A stretch of 64,000 bases of DNA from CAYNVQ01 sp964400735 (GTDB lineage Bacteria; Acidobacteriota; Aminicenantia; Aminicenantales; Aminicenantaceae): assembly GCA_964400735.1 (NCBI GenBank), contig CAYNVQ010000005.1, positions 248,001-312,000 of the forward strand, read 5' to 3'. Under the pieces are notes generated by a model that was not told the DNA's origin, did no database searches, and was given only the letters and a program-made list of their open reading frames with translations. The position numbers and the translations under genes were made by a program. This document shows, piece by piece, positions 1 through 8,478 of this stretch. The number at the start of each line of letters is the position of its first letter. Within the stretch, counting starts at the first letter, position 1.

Positions 1-566
1 CTCCCGTATATCGGTCCAGCATAGCGTGTTTCGCGGAAGATCATATTCAACGCTTCCTGATGGGCCACGTTTATAGGCTCGTCATCCTGTTGTTTTCTTA
101 AATGATTCATCATCTCTTTGATCCTGTCTGTGCGTAATCCGGAAAAGAGTGGATTTTGAAGGATTTGAGTAAAGAGCTTTATGGCTTCCTCCAGATTTTC
201 AGACAGACAAGATATTTTGATCAGAGAAAAATCTTCCCTGCCGAACATGGTGCTGCGTGTGGCCTGGCTCATCATTCTCTCCAGGAGTGTCTGGTCTGGG
301 AGTTCAAGACATAGGCGTGTGGTCAAAAAAGCGACCCCTTCTTTTCCTTGCGGCTCCTCTCTTTTGCCTCCTTGAATGAGGATTTGAACGACAGAGGTAG
401 CAGATGAATCGTCCTTTTGGTAAACGAGGGTGAGCCCATTGGATAAAGCGATCTTTTCCGGTCGGTTTTTAAAGAGAGTTTGAGCGTTGGCAGGTAATAT
501 TGAAATTGGAATTAGGCAGAAGCAAAGAATCGGTATTCCGAAAGCATGAAATCTTTGTCTCGTCAT
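1..566 (-). CDS. M16-family peptidase-like protein, non-catalytic partner (partial, 3' end outside window)
   Basis: The minus-strand frame starts at an ATG at 566, two bases after the stop of the upstream M16 gene, and stays open to the window edge (188 codons). It begins with a signal peptide ending near AQT. It then has an M16-type N-terminal fold, shown by phrases such as LSNGLTLVYQKDD and, late in the visible part, YAGPIYG. Where active M16 enzymes carry HxxEH this protein reads GVAFLTTRLCLEL, so the zinc ligands are missing. M16 enzymes of this type often occur as an active plus an inactive gene pair, which fits the adjacent 569-1945 gene. A periplasmic structural subunit is inferred. 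Only the first part of the protein is visible. Confidence 0.8.
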   Translation of the reverse strand, partial: MTRQRFHAFGIPILCFCLIPISILPANAQTLFKNRPEKIALSNGLTLVYQKDDSSATSVVQILIQGGKREEPQGKEGVAFLTTRLCLELPDQTLLERMMSQATRSTMFGREDFSLIKISCLSENLEEAIKLFTQILQNPLFSGLRTDRIKEMMNHLRKQQDDEPINVAHQEALNMIFRETRYAGPIYG

Positions 567-568
567 TG

Positions 569-1945
569 TCAAGGTTTTCTTCGGTCTTTTTTCTTTTTCG
601 GGACGATGGAAACGATAACCTTCCCTCCCTGGCTGAGGTAATCAGCGGCCGTTTTCCGAAGGTCCGAGGAGCTTATCTCTTCGATTTTATCCATATATTT
701 TCCTTGATCGTTGCCCTCCTTCAGAATCAAGTGGATGGCCAGGGAGAGAGCGATGTCCAAACCTTTCTCTTGGGACTGCTGAAAGCGGAACTTTATCTGG
801 TTTTTCGCACTCTCCAAGTAATCCAGGGCATAATACTGCTCCTCACCGTGATAGTCCGACTTGGAGTAATTAAGGCGCCTGGCGTTTTTCAGGAATTTGA
901 GGGCTTCGCTTTTGGCCGCCTTCATCTTTTTCGGATCTAAAGTCATGTAAACGGCTATTATTCCCCCGTATTTATAAGCTCCGTAGCTCATGGATACGGT
1001 TTCTACCAGTTTCCTTCTTCCGCGGAGGGAATAGTTTATGATGGGGATGACTCCCCGTCCGAGGACTTCGGTCAGAACATCCATGGTGTATTGGGCCTCT
1101 TGATTGTAGTCCGGCCCTATCATTCCGATCACCAGATAACCGATATTCACATCCATCTCCTCTTGGATTTCGATATCTTTTTTAGGCGGATTGGCCATGT
1201 CGAATTTCTGGGGGGTGAAACCTCTATTTTCCAATGTGCCGAAGAGGTCTGTGATTTTCTTTTCCATCTCCTCGATATCGAAATCCCCCACTACCGCCAG
1301 GGCACAGTTCGCCGGAGCAAAATAGGTATTGTAGAATTCCTGGATCGTCTCTGCGGTTGCGCCTTCGATGACCTCTTTTCTCCCGTAAATAGGCCGCTGG
1401 TAGGGATGGTTCTGAAAAAGATTTTGGTAGATGAGGGCAGTGGAGCGTTTGAGCGGGTCGTCCAGGATCTGACTCAGTTCTTCCAGAATGATCTGTTTTT
1501 CTTTATCCAACACTTCTTGAGTGATTTTCAGTTGAAACAGAATCTCCTTCTGGTTTTGCAGGGCGAATTCTGCATATTCCGAAGGGAGAGACAATTCGAA
1601 GGTTGCCAGGTCGTGGGAAGTATGGGCGTTGAAATAAGCTCCATGGGCACGGATATCTCTGCCTATTTCCTCTCCGGTGCGCTGTTCAGTCCCCCCGAAG
1701 AGAATACAGTGCTCCAGAATATGTACAAGACCGTTGGTGTCTTCGGATTCGTTCTTGGCCCCCACGTCAAAGGCGAAGGCGAAGTTGAGAAGCGGAAGCA
1801 CATGCCTCTCATAGAGATAGACCTTCATCCCGTTTTCAAGCTCGAAATAATTCGTCTTCTCTGCTTGATCGGCAAAGACAGGAAAACTCAGGATGATCAG
1901 ACAGAAAAGAAAAGAGAGGATGATTCTTTTAGCCAAAAGCCGCAA
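569..1945 (-). CDS. Zinc-dependent M16 family peptidase, exported
   Basis: This is a 458-residue insulinase/pitrilysin-type protein. A signal peptide (about residues 1-25, cleavage near VFA) is followed by the M16 zinc motif H75-I-L-E-H79. The second metal glutamate falls at about E155, which matches the HxxEH-x75-E spacing of the family. The C-terminal M16 domain follows. The start is a TTG preceded by an AAGGAG ribosome site embedded in the last codons of the upstream channel remnant, so translation is probably coupled. It forms an operon with the inactive M16 partner downstream (2-bp gap). The likely role is periplasmic peptide degradation as a heterodimer. The family assignment is sure; the substrate is unknown. 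Confidence 0.92.
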   Translation of the reverse strand: MRLLAKRIILSFLFCLIILSFPVFADQAEKTNYFELENGMKVYLYERHVLPLLNFAFAFDVGAKNESEDTNGLVHILEHCILFGGTEQRTGEEIGRDIRAHGAYFNAHTSHDLATFELSLPSEYAEFALQNQKEILFQLKITQEVLDKEKQIILEELSQILDDPLKRSTALIYQNLFQNHPYQRPIYGRKEVIEGATAETIQEFYNTYFAPANCALAVVGDFDIEEMEKKITDLFGTLENRGFTPQKFDMANPPKKDIEIQEEMDVNIGYLVIGMIGPDYNQEAQYTMDVLTEVLGRGVIPIINYSLRGRRKLVETVSMSYGAYKYGGIIAVYMTLDPKKMKAAKSEALKFLKNARRLNYSKSDYHGEEQYYALDYLESAKNQIKFRFQQSQEKGLDIALSLAIHLILKEGNDQGKYMDKIEEISSSDLRKTAADYLSQGGKVIVSIVPKKKKDRRKP

Positions 1946-1947
1946 AA

Positions 1948-2480
1948 TCAGACTCCTTCCCCTATATAGGCTTTCATGAATTGATCGATATCTTCATGAT
2001 TCCCCAGCACTAGAAGCGTATCACCGGTTTCTATCTTTATAGCGGGAGAAGGATTGAAAACGATATCTTTGCCAGGTTTTTTAACGGCGGCCACGATGAC
2101 GTTGGCCTTCCTTCTTATATCGCATTGAGCGATGCTTTTGTCGATCAGAGTTGAATCCTTTTTTCCATCTTTTTTCTCCGCCAAATTTTGTTGATGGCCC
2201 CCTCGTAGACAATCTCGGCCAATTTCGTGAAGGTATAGAAAACCGATCCAACACCTCCCAATATGATAAAAATGGTGAAGATCTGTCCCAGCGGGCTCAG
2301 AGGCTCTTTGATTTCCCGAAATCCGACCGTGAAAACGGTGATGATGGTCATGTACACCGCATCGAGAAAGGAGAGGTCTTCGATGATGTGAAAACCGATC
2401 GTCCCCGCCAAAATCAAGCTTAAAAATAGGACGATCGGCCTCCACATGCTCAAATCTATATTACAATATGGACAAGTCAT
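1948..2480 (-). pseudogene. Potassium channel gene with the RCK-N domain deleted
   Basis: Two reading frames together resemble a Kch/MthK-type channel. The first (about 2145-2480) encodes two membrane helices and a pore loop with TVFTVGFREI, then a linker ending MEKRIQ. The second frame, overlapping it, encodes only a TrkA-C (RCK-C) domain: DIRRKANVIVAAVKK, then ETGDTLLVLGNHED. Whole channels of this family have an RCK-N (TrkA-N) Rossmann domain of roughly 120-130 residues between these parts, and it is absent. The frame also shifts at the join, so the pore protein stops at 2145. I read this as an internal deletion with frameshift. A sequencing error alone could not supply the missing domain. 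The pore-only product could still be made. Confidence 0.72.
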
Positions 2481-2590
2481 AGGCAAGAGAAATGCCCACC
2501 ACTTAATGGAAGCATGCTTATTTCCGTGGCAAAGATACGGTCAGGCAGACTGACTGGTTCCTCCGCCCGTTGATTTTCCCCAGCGACTTC

Positions 2591-2724
2591 TTGGAGGGGG
2601 AACTGACTTCCCCCTTCCAACGCTCGTCCTCTGGACTCGCTGCCTCCCCTTCTCGGGCTTCGCCCTCCGACCAAGGGGACATACCCCCTTGGAACCCCCG
2701 ATTGATTTGTGACCCAAATCAATC
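2591..2724. repeat. Four consecutive hairpins in the 2487-2968 intergenic region
   Basis: Four near-contiguous inverted repeats occur here. At 2591-2620, GGGGGAA and TTCCCCC flank CTGAC, with outer TTGG/CCAA pairs. At 2655-2665, GGGC and GCCC flank TTC. At 2671-2692, CCAAGGGG and CCCCTTGG flank six bases. At 2700-2724, GATTGATTTG and CAAATCAATC flank TGACC. The rest of the roughly 480-bp gap has no convincing gene; the ORFs seen there are low-complexity shadows. It may be a structured RNA leader, an extragenic palindromic repeat or a terminator array. The hairpins are seen directly; the function is unknown. Confidence 0.55.
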
Positions 2725-2968
2725 AAAATCAGCTTATTCCTCGGCTCGCTCTCTTCAACCTGCCAGTAAAGCTTGCTTTCCATGCCCGCTTACCTCCGGA
2801 TGACTTCGTAACCAGCTTGCCTGACTCTAAAAAGATCATTCGCGGGAACAAGGATGCTTGCCCACTTGCTGAGCTATTTGAACTTTTGGACGCTCTGGTA
2901 TATCATCCCAATTGGAGACGAGATGGAAGGGTAGATTTCGAGAACAAAGAGAGACGAAGGAAGAGAGC

Positions 2969-4426
2969 ATGGCTAAAAACCGCAAAGAAAAAATATTAGT
3001 GGTCGATGATGAGGAAACCATTCGAAAATCTTTGAAGATGATCCTGGAATATGAAGGGTACCAGTTTTTAGAGGCCGCCGATGGAGAGCAGGCTCTGGAG
3101 ACAATCGAAGAGACCGTGGGCCTCGATATTGTTCTGCTGGATATCAAGCTTCCCGGTATGAATGGCCTGGAAGTATTGGAAGAACTGGGAAGAAAGCCCT
3201 ATTCACCCCAGGTCATCATGATCTCGGGACATGGGACGGTCCAGACAGCCGTTGAGGCCACAAAGCTGGGAGCTTACGATTTTCTGGAGAAACCCCTGCA
3301 TAGGGAGCGGGTGCTGCTCAGTATTCGGAACGCTCTGAACCAGAATAAGCTTTTCCATGAGTGCCAGGATCTGCGTAAAAAAACGGAAAAAAAATATGAA
3401 CTCATCGGAACCCATCCTTCCATGAAGATTCTCTGGGGGGAAATCCTGAAGATTGCCCCTACCAATGCCACCATCCTCATTTACGGAGAAAGCGGCACAG
3501 GAAAGGAGCTGATTGCTAGGGCCATCCACAGCCACAGCCTCAGGGCGAAGGAAAAATTCATCCAGGTGAATTGCGCTGCCATTCCCGAAGAATTGATCGA
3601 GAGCGAACTCTTCGGCCATGTCAAAGGGGCCTTCACAGGAGCGACGGAGAAAAAATTCGGCAAGTTCGAGCTGGCTGATGGTGGAACGATATTTCTGGAT
3701 GAGGTCGGGGATATGAGCCTCAAAACGCAGGCGAAGGTGCTGCGTGTGCTGGAAGAAGGAGAGGTGCAAAAGGTCGGTTCGAGCAAGATCGAAAAGGTAG
3801 ATGTCCGAGTGATCGCTGCCACGAACAAGGATTTGAAAAAAGAGATAGCAGAAGGGAATTTTCGGGAAGACCTTTATTTTCGCCTGAACGTCGTCCCTCT
3901 TTATGCGCCAGCTCTTCGGGAGAAAAAAGAAGATATCCCTCTCCTGGTCGAATATTTCAGCCAGCTTATGGCGGCTGAAAACAATTTCAAGCCCAAAAGG
4001 TTTTCCGAAGCAGCCATTCAAGCACTGATGAAGTATCCATGGAAGGGAAATGTGCGGGAACTGAAGAATGTTATTGAAAGGCTGATTATATCCGTGGAGG
4101 GCCAGCTCATAGACAAGAATGAACTGCCTGAGGAAATAAAAGGAGAGATGAGGATATACCTTCCCGATGCCAAAGGGATTCAAAATCTCAAGGAATTCAG
4201 AGATCTGGCCGAAAAAGAGTTTATCCTCACCAAGCTCAGAGAGAATGACTGGAATATTTCGCAGACAGCCAGAGAGATCGATACTCCACGAAGTAACCTC
4301 TACAAAAAATTGGAGCAATATGGTATAAAGATAAAGGCTGGGGTAGGTGAGGTGGTTGCCCCTTCTTCAAGTCAAGGACCGGAAGGGGAGGAAAGTCCGA
4401 ACTCCAAAGGGCAGGATGGTCGCTAA
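2969..4426 (+). CDS. NtrX-like sigma-54-dependent response regulator
   Basis: The protein has 485 residues. A receiver domain (1-120) has acidic D13/D14, phospho-acceptor D58 and K108. An AAA+ sigma-54 activator domain follows, with Walker A GESGTGKE (173-180), the sigma-54 contact loop GAFTGA (220-225) and Walker B around GTIFLDE (239-245). The end carries a Fis-type helix-turn-helix (about 425-455). It activates sigma-54 promoters after phosphorylation by an unseen kinase. The start at 2969 is chosen for its GAAGGAAGAG ribosome site; the frame is open 19 codons further upstream. The family normally stops soon after the HTH, but here about 30 extra residues (456-485) are read from the 5' part of rnpB. 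Confidence 0.92.
   Translation: MAKNRKEKILVVDDEETIRKSLKMILEYEGYQFLEAADGEQALETIEETVGLDIVLLDIKLPGMNGLEVLEELGRKPYSPQVIMISGHGTVQTAVEATKLGAYDFLEKPLHRERVLLSIRNALNQNKLFHECQDLRKKTEKKYELIGTHPSMKILWGEILKIAPTNATILIYGESGTGKELIARAIHSHSLRAKEKFIQVNCAAIPEELIESELFGHVKGAFTGATEKKFGKFELADGGTIFLDEVGDMSLKTQAKVLRVLEEGEVQKVGSSKIEKVDVRVIAATNKDLKKEIAEGNFREDLYFRLNVVPLYAPALREKKEDIPLLVEYFSQLMAAENNFKPKRFSEAAIQALMKYPWKGNVRELKNVIERLIISVEGQLIDKNELPEEIKGEMRIYLPDAKGIQNLKEFRDLAEKEFILTKLRENDWNISQTAREIDTPRSNLYKKLEQYGIKIKAGVGEVVAPSSSQGPEGEESPNSKGQDGR
4324..4329 (+). promoter_or_regulatory. Candidate -10 box of rnpB inside the regulator gene
   Basis: TATAAA ends six bases before 4336, the first base of the P1 helix of RNase P RNA, which is the spacing expected for a sigma-70 start there. 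It lies within the last HTH codons of the response regulator. The -35 region about 17 bases upstream is weak. Confidence 0.5.
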
Positions 4427-4696
4427 CGGCGACTTCGGGCAACCGGAGGAAAGTGCCACAGAAAACATACCGCCCTGTGGGATTGGCTTTGGCCATCCCG
4501 CGGAGTAAGGGTGAAAAGGCGAGGTAAGAGCTCACCGTTCTGGTGGTGACATCAGGAGCACGGTAAACCCCATCCGGAGCAAGGCCAAATTGGCCCCGGT
4601 TGAAGCGGCCCGTTTCGAGGGGTGGGTAGGCTGCTTAGATAAATAACCACCCCCGCCATGGCGGGAACAGAATTCGGCTTACGTCCTGCCCCAGCC
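4336..4696 (+). ncRNA. rnpB: RNase P RNA, bacterial type A
   Basis: Conserved blocks of the RNase P ribozyme occur in order: GAGGAAAGTCCGAACTCC near 4388, GCCACAGAAA near 4455, AGGGTGAAAAGGCGAGGTAA near 4508, AAACCCCATCCGGAGCAAGG near 4566, and TTAGATAAATAACCACC followed by ACAGAATTCGGCTTACG at the 3' side. The ends are set by the P1 helix: GGCTGGGGTAGG at 4336-4347 pairs with CCTGCCCCAGCC at 4685-4696. A run of six T follows directly. The length of 361 nt is normal. It cleaves tRNA 5' leaders with RnpA protein. Its first 91 bases are also translated as the tail of the response regulator. Confidence 0.95.
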
Positions 4697-4957
4697 TTTT
4701 TTCATATTCCTCTTTAAACTTTTTGTTTGTGCCGTTTTCTATCAGCGCGGTATCGAATCTAACCATAAGCAAGATTATTTTAGCAATTTCTCTTTTTTTA
4801 TAACTTTCAGTCAGAGTAATAAGGATTTCCTCAAAGGTGAGCTTAATAATAATTATGGCGCTTGGATTATATCAAACAGAGAGCAGGACATTGTTCGTGA
4901 TTTACCTGCGTGCTAACCAGTTCTGGGTATTTATTTCAAGCTGTAAACAGTGATTGA
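4697..4957. other. Intergenic region with a start-less minus-strand frame
   Basis: The rnpB T-run begins this gap. On the minus strand a frame of about 75 codons is open from about 4870 down to about 4640, antisense to the rnpB 3' end. Its composition is protein-like (for example KLTFEEILITLTESYKK) but it has no usable start codon and no family I recognise. It may be the remnant of a small gene or chance. Nothing else is seen. Confidence 0.3.
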
Positions 4958-7900
4958 TCAGTCTTTGTCGGAATCCAGAGCGTATTCCACGGCTCGTCCG
5001 AATCCCATCCGACGGCCTTCATTCTCGAGTTCGGCAGAGGCATTCTCCCCCAGCTCTTTTTTTGCCCGGCCGATATTCCTCTCCATCAGGATATCCCAGA
5101 ACCTAATGGTGGGTATCTTTGCTCCTAATTCTTCCCACTCCTTGAGAGCAGCCCCGTTTAGCCGGATGGCCTTTTTATACCTTTCCTGTCCGGCGATCCC
5201 CATGGCCATCCCCTGCATCTCGGCGGCTGCTTCCCACATGTCTCCATAGTCCAGTGCCGCTTCCAAGGCTTCGGAGTAGCGTTTCTCTGCCTCCTCTGAT
5301 TCATCTCTCTCGAGTGCACAATCCGCATAAAAATGCTTGGCATCCATGATCTCTCGCGGCATTCTGAGCTCTATTGCCTGTACAATGCATTCTTTTGCCA
5401 GAGGCTCAGCTTTTTCATGCTGGAATTGTGTTACATATCCGAAGCTAAGATGCGTTTTGCTCCGACAGATCAGTTTGGGATCACCAAGTTTTTCAGCAAT
5501 TCTCAAGCTTTCTTTCGCATCTTTCATTCCGCCTTCATGGTTGCCCAATGCATTTTTCAACATTCCAACTTCAGCCAAAACTTGCACAAGCTCCTTGTTC
5601 TCATCGAGTTCACGCCATATTTGAATACTTTTTTCCACTGCGCTTAGACCCGCAGAAAAATCTTCTTGCCAGGATTTTATCGCCCCCAAAGCAAAAAACG
5701 CCCGCGCAACTGCAAAACTTTGTTCTTCCTTTTTGCTTAGCGCACGACTCAAATACTCATTTCCTGTATTGAAATGCGAATGGGCGTGCCAGAACCATCC
5801 CAACGCTCCAGCCAACTCAAGTAACTTTTCTGGTTGAGATCGAGCCCATTCCAAAGCTTCCCGCATGTTTTCATGTTCTCTCTCCAGCCGGTCCAGCCAT
5901 ATCGACGTTTCATCCAGACGTTTGAAATAGGCTGTTTCCGCAAGTTTGCAGTAGTATTCGAAATGTCTTTCCTGATATTCTTTTTTTTCACCGCTCTCTA
6001 CAAGTTTTTCTTTGACATAGTGACGCAATGTTTCCAATAACCGGTAACGGATCGAACCGTCGGCCTTTGATTCGGTCACGACCAAAGACTTATCGACAAG
6101 GCCCGAAAAAAAATCCAAAACATTCTCCTTTATCACCTGTTCGTCTGTGCACACCTTCTCGACCGCATCCATGTCGAATCCGCCCACAAAGACAGCCAGC
6201 CGATTGAACAAGGACTTTTCCTCTTGAGTGAGCGATTCATAGCTCCAGTCAATGGCAGCTTTGAGCGTTTTATGCCTTTCCGTCACACCACGGGTGCTTC
6301 CTGCTAGAACCTGGAACCGTTCATCCAAACGCTGGAGGATGTCACTAGGTCCCAAGAGTTTTACCCTTGCTGCAGCCAGTTCGATAGCCAGAGGGATTCC
6401 ATCGAGATGTTGGCAGATCTGAAGCACGGTCATAGCCGTCTTTCCTGTCAACTGGAATCCCCGCTGAACGGCTTTAGCTCTGTCTTCGAAAAGCCTGACC
6501 GCCTCAGAATTTCCCCTTATTTCTTCCACATCATGGATCTGATCAGAGTCTGGGAGGGAGAGTGATGGAACTCGCCAGGTGATTTCCCCAGGAGCATTGA
6601 GTGCTTCTCTGCTCGTGGCCAGGATACGCAATCCTGAAACCTCTCGTAAGAGATGCTCTGCGGTTCTTGAACAGGCCTCCACAAGATGCTCACAGTTATC
6701 GAGCACGATCAACAGATTTTTTTCTTTCCATCGTGCAATTATAGATTCAAAAAGAGAACGGTGAGGCTCCTCTTTGACTTTTAAAACACTTGCGATCGCT
6801 TCAGGGACCAGATCAGATTCAGTGACCGAAGCTAAATCAACAAACCAGATACCGTCTTGGAGGTTGGATACAAGACCAGAAGCCACTTGGATGGCAAGTC
6901 GTGTTTTACCGCAACCCCCTGCCCCGGTCAAAGACACAAGTCGGTGTTCATCCAGGAGGTGTTTGATTTCTTCGATCTCCCTTTCTCTTCCGATAAAGTT
7001 GGTGAGCAGGACAGGTAGATTGTGTTTTTCTCGTCCTGACGGGATTTTTGACTCGGGTTGAGAAGATTTGAGGGATTGCAGAAATTCATCAGCTGACTGG
7101 AAACGATCCAAGGGATCCTTTCGCAAAGCTTTATCGATGGCTGCGCTTAAATTGTCGGATAATTCCTCTCGATATTCTTTCATGGAAATAGGATCTGCGT
7201 TCAGGATGGAATAAATCATGGTTTGCTCATGATCGCCTTTAAAGGGAAGTTTCCCGGTGAGCATTTCATACAGAACAACTCCAAGTGACCAGATATCGCT
7301 CCTTTGGTCAATATCATCTCCCTTGGCCTGCTCGGGCGACATATAGGCCACTGTTCCGATTGTGCTTCCTGTTCGGGTTAATCTCACCTGTCCTGCCAGC
7401 TTGGCTACTCCAAAATCCACGATCTTAGCCTGGCCTTTTTCTGTCAGCATGATATTGGCAGGTTTGATGTCCCGATGAACGATTCCTTTCTCGTGCGCTT
7501 CCTGAAGCCCGCTGGCAACCTGGGAAGCGATATCGACGGCTTCATCCATGGTCAAAAGGCCTGATTTTATCTTGTCTTTTAGGGTGTGGCCTCCGATAAA
7601 CTCCATGGCAATAAAGGTCCTACCCTCGTCCTCATCGATTTCGTGGATAACAGTGATGTGGGGATGATTCAGAGCCGCTGCTGTTTTGGCTTCCTGTATA
7701 AACCGTTTTTTGGCCTCCTCATCCCGGGTTAATTCTTGCGGGAGGAATTTTAAAGCCACAATCCGGTCGAGTCTTGTATCTTTGGCTTTGTATACAATCC
7801 CCATACCGCCCTTTCCAAGCTCTTCGAGTATCTGGTATTTTCCTGCAATCGCCTTTTTGTCCAAGGGCTTAGGAGTTTCCAACGTTTTTGTTTGGATGGA

Positions 7901-7999
7901 AGGCGCCTCTTCCGCAGGCTGAAGAGAAGCAGCACAATTGCTGCAAAACCGGGCATTATCCGTATTCTTTGTTTTGCACTTTGAGCATATAACCGCCAT
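4958..7999 (-). CDS. Zinc ribbon / Ser-Thr protein kinase / NB-ATPase / TPR fusion protein
   Basis: The protein has 1013 residues when started at the ATG at 7999, which has an AGGGGG ribosome site; an upstream in-frame start at 8035 is less likely. Domain order is as follows: a zinc ribbon (C5, C8, C19, C22); a Hanks-type kinase (about 54-315) with glycine loop GKGGMG 62-67, K84, HRD 175-177 and DFG 195-197; a signalling ATPase of the NB-ARC/LuxR-regulator kind with Walker A GAGGCGKT 359-366; and a long TPR-like C-terminus (about 650-1000). It has no transmembrane segment or DNA-binding domain, so it is a cytosolic kinase scaffold. It stands alone, divergent from the 8105 gene. The target is unknown. 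Confidence 0.9.
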   Translation of the reverse strand: MAVICSKCKTKNTDNARFCSNCAASLQPAEEAPSIQTKTLETPKPLDKKAIAGKYQILEELGKGGMGIVYKAKDTRLDRIVALKFLPQELTRDEEAKKRFIQEAKTAAALNHPHITVIHEIDEDEGRTFIAMEFIGGHTLKDKIKSGLLTMDEAVDIASQVASGLQEAHEKGIVHRDIKPANIMLTEKGQAKIVDFGVAKLAGQVRLTRTGSTIGTVAYMSPEQAKGDDIDQRSDIWSLGVVLYEMLTGKLPFKGDHEQTMIYSILNADPISMKEYREELSDNLSAAIDKALRKDPLDRFQSADEFLQSLKSSQPESKIPSGREKHNLPVLLTNFIGREREIEEIKHLLDEHRLVSLTGAGGCGKTRLAIQVASGLVSNLQDGIWFVDLASVTESDLVPEAIASVLKVKEEPHRSLFESIIARWKEKNLLIVLDNCEHLVEACSRTAEHLLREVSGLRILATSREALNAPGEITWRVPSLSLPDSDQIHDVEEIRGNSEAVRLFEDRAKAVQRGFQLTGKTAMTVLQICQHLDGIPLAIELAAARVKLLGPSDILQRLDERFQVLAGSTRGVTERHKTLKAAIDWSYESLTQEEKSLFNRLAVFVGGFDMDAVEKVCTDEQVIKENVLDFFSGLVDKSLVVTESKADGSIRYRLLETLRHYVKEKLVESGEKKEYQERHFEYYCKLAETAYFKRLDETSIWLDRLEREHENMREALEWARSQPEKLLELAGALGWFWHAHSHFNTGNEYLSRALSKKEEQSFAVARAFFALGAIKSWQEDFSAGLSAVEKSIQIWRELDENKELVQVLAEVGMLKNALGNHEGGMKDAKESLRIAEKLGDPKLICRSKTHLSFGYVTQFQHEKAEPLAKECIVQAIELRMPREIMDAKHFYADCALERDESEEAEKRYSEALEAALDYGDMWEAAAEMQGMAMGIAGQERYKKAIRLNGAALKEWEELGAKIPTIRFWDILMERNIGRAKKELGENASAELENEGRRMGFGRAVEYALDSDKD

Positions 8000-8061
8000 T
8001 TTAACCCCCTGAATCGGCCGAAAGAAAAATATCAAAATAGCACAGAGGTGTCAACAAGAGA

Positions 8062-8090
8062 TTGACTTATTATAAGAATTCCCTTATATT
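8062..8090 (+). promoter_or_regulatory. Sigma-70-type promoter ahead of the 8105 gene
   Basis: TTGACT (8062-8067) and TATATT (8085-8090) are separated by 17 bases. The expected start near 8097 leaves only about eight bases before the ATG at 8105, so the message would be nearly leaderless. Confidence 0.55.
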
Positions 8091-8104
8091 TAAAACCAAG
8101 GGTT

Positions 8105-8383
8105 ATGGAAAGAAACTACAAAAAATATTTCAACCTGATATTTCTGTTCCTATTCATTTGTGTTGCCCTTTCCGCCAACTTTTTGCATACCGAAAAAACG
8201 CTGGCCAAGGACGATAACTGTCCGGCCTGTCAATTTCAGCATTCCTCAATCACGACGGCCCAAATCAATTTTTTTGTTCTTACACCTCCTGTATTTTTCA
8301 GCCTGATCAAATCGCAGGAGTTTTTTCCTCGCATTTGTGTTATTCCCATAACCCTTAAATCCCGTTCCCCTCCTCAGATCTAG
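8105..8383 (+). CDS. Small exported CPxC protein upstream of a TonB receptor
   Basis: A 92-residue protein with an N-terminal signal/anchor helix (about 9-27) is followed by DDNCPACQFQHSS, a second hydrophobic stretch (about 56-70) and a C-terminal SRSPPQ. This arrangement (signal helix, CPxC with a nearby His, hydrophobic segment, RxPP-like end) resembles the small DUF2946-like proteins found near metal-responsive TonB receptors, but that resemblance is only by eye. A metal-related periplasmic role is an inference. There is only one ATG in the frame. It is probably expressed with the receptor that begins 95 bp downstream. Confidence 0.6.
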   Translation: MERNYKKYFNLIFLFLFICVALSANFLHTEKTLAKDDNCPACQFQHSSITTAQINFFVLTPPVFFSLIKSQEFFPRICVIPITLKSRSPPQI

Positions 8384-8478
8384 CTTCTCTCCGCAGATCA
8401 GATCATTTTCATTGCTCTGATGAGAATTTTCATGCAGTTCTGAGTTCTGAAAGCATCAGGGACTCAAAGGAGGGGAAA

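Noticed and set aside
1091..1969. A 292-codon plus-strand frame opposite the M16 peptidase.
   Set aside because: It is the antisense shadow of a gene with an intact zinc motif.
3203..4318. A 371-codon minus-strand frame opposite the sigma-54 regulator.
   Set aside because: The plus-strand frame has complete receiver, AAA+ and HTH motifs; the antisense frame has none.
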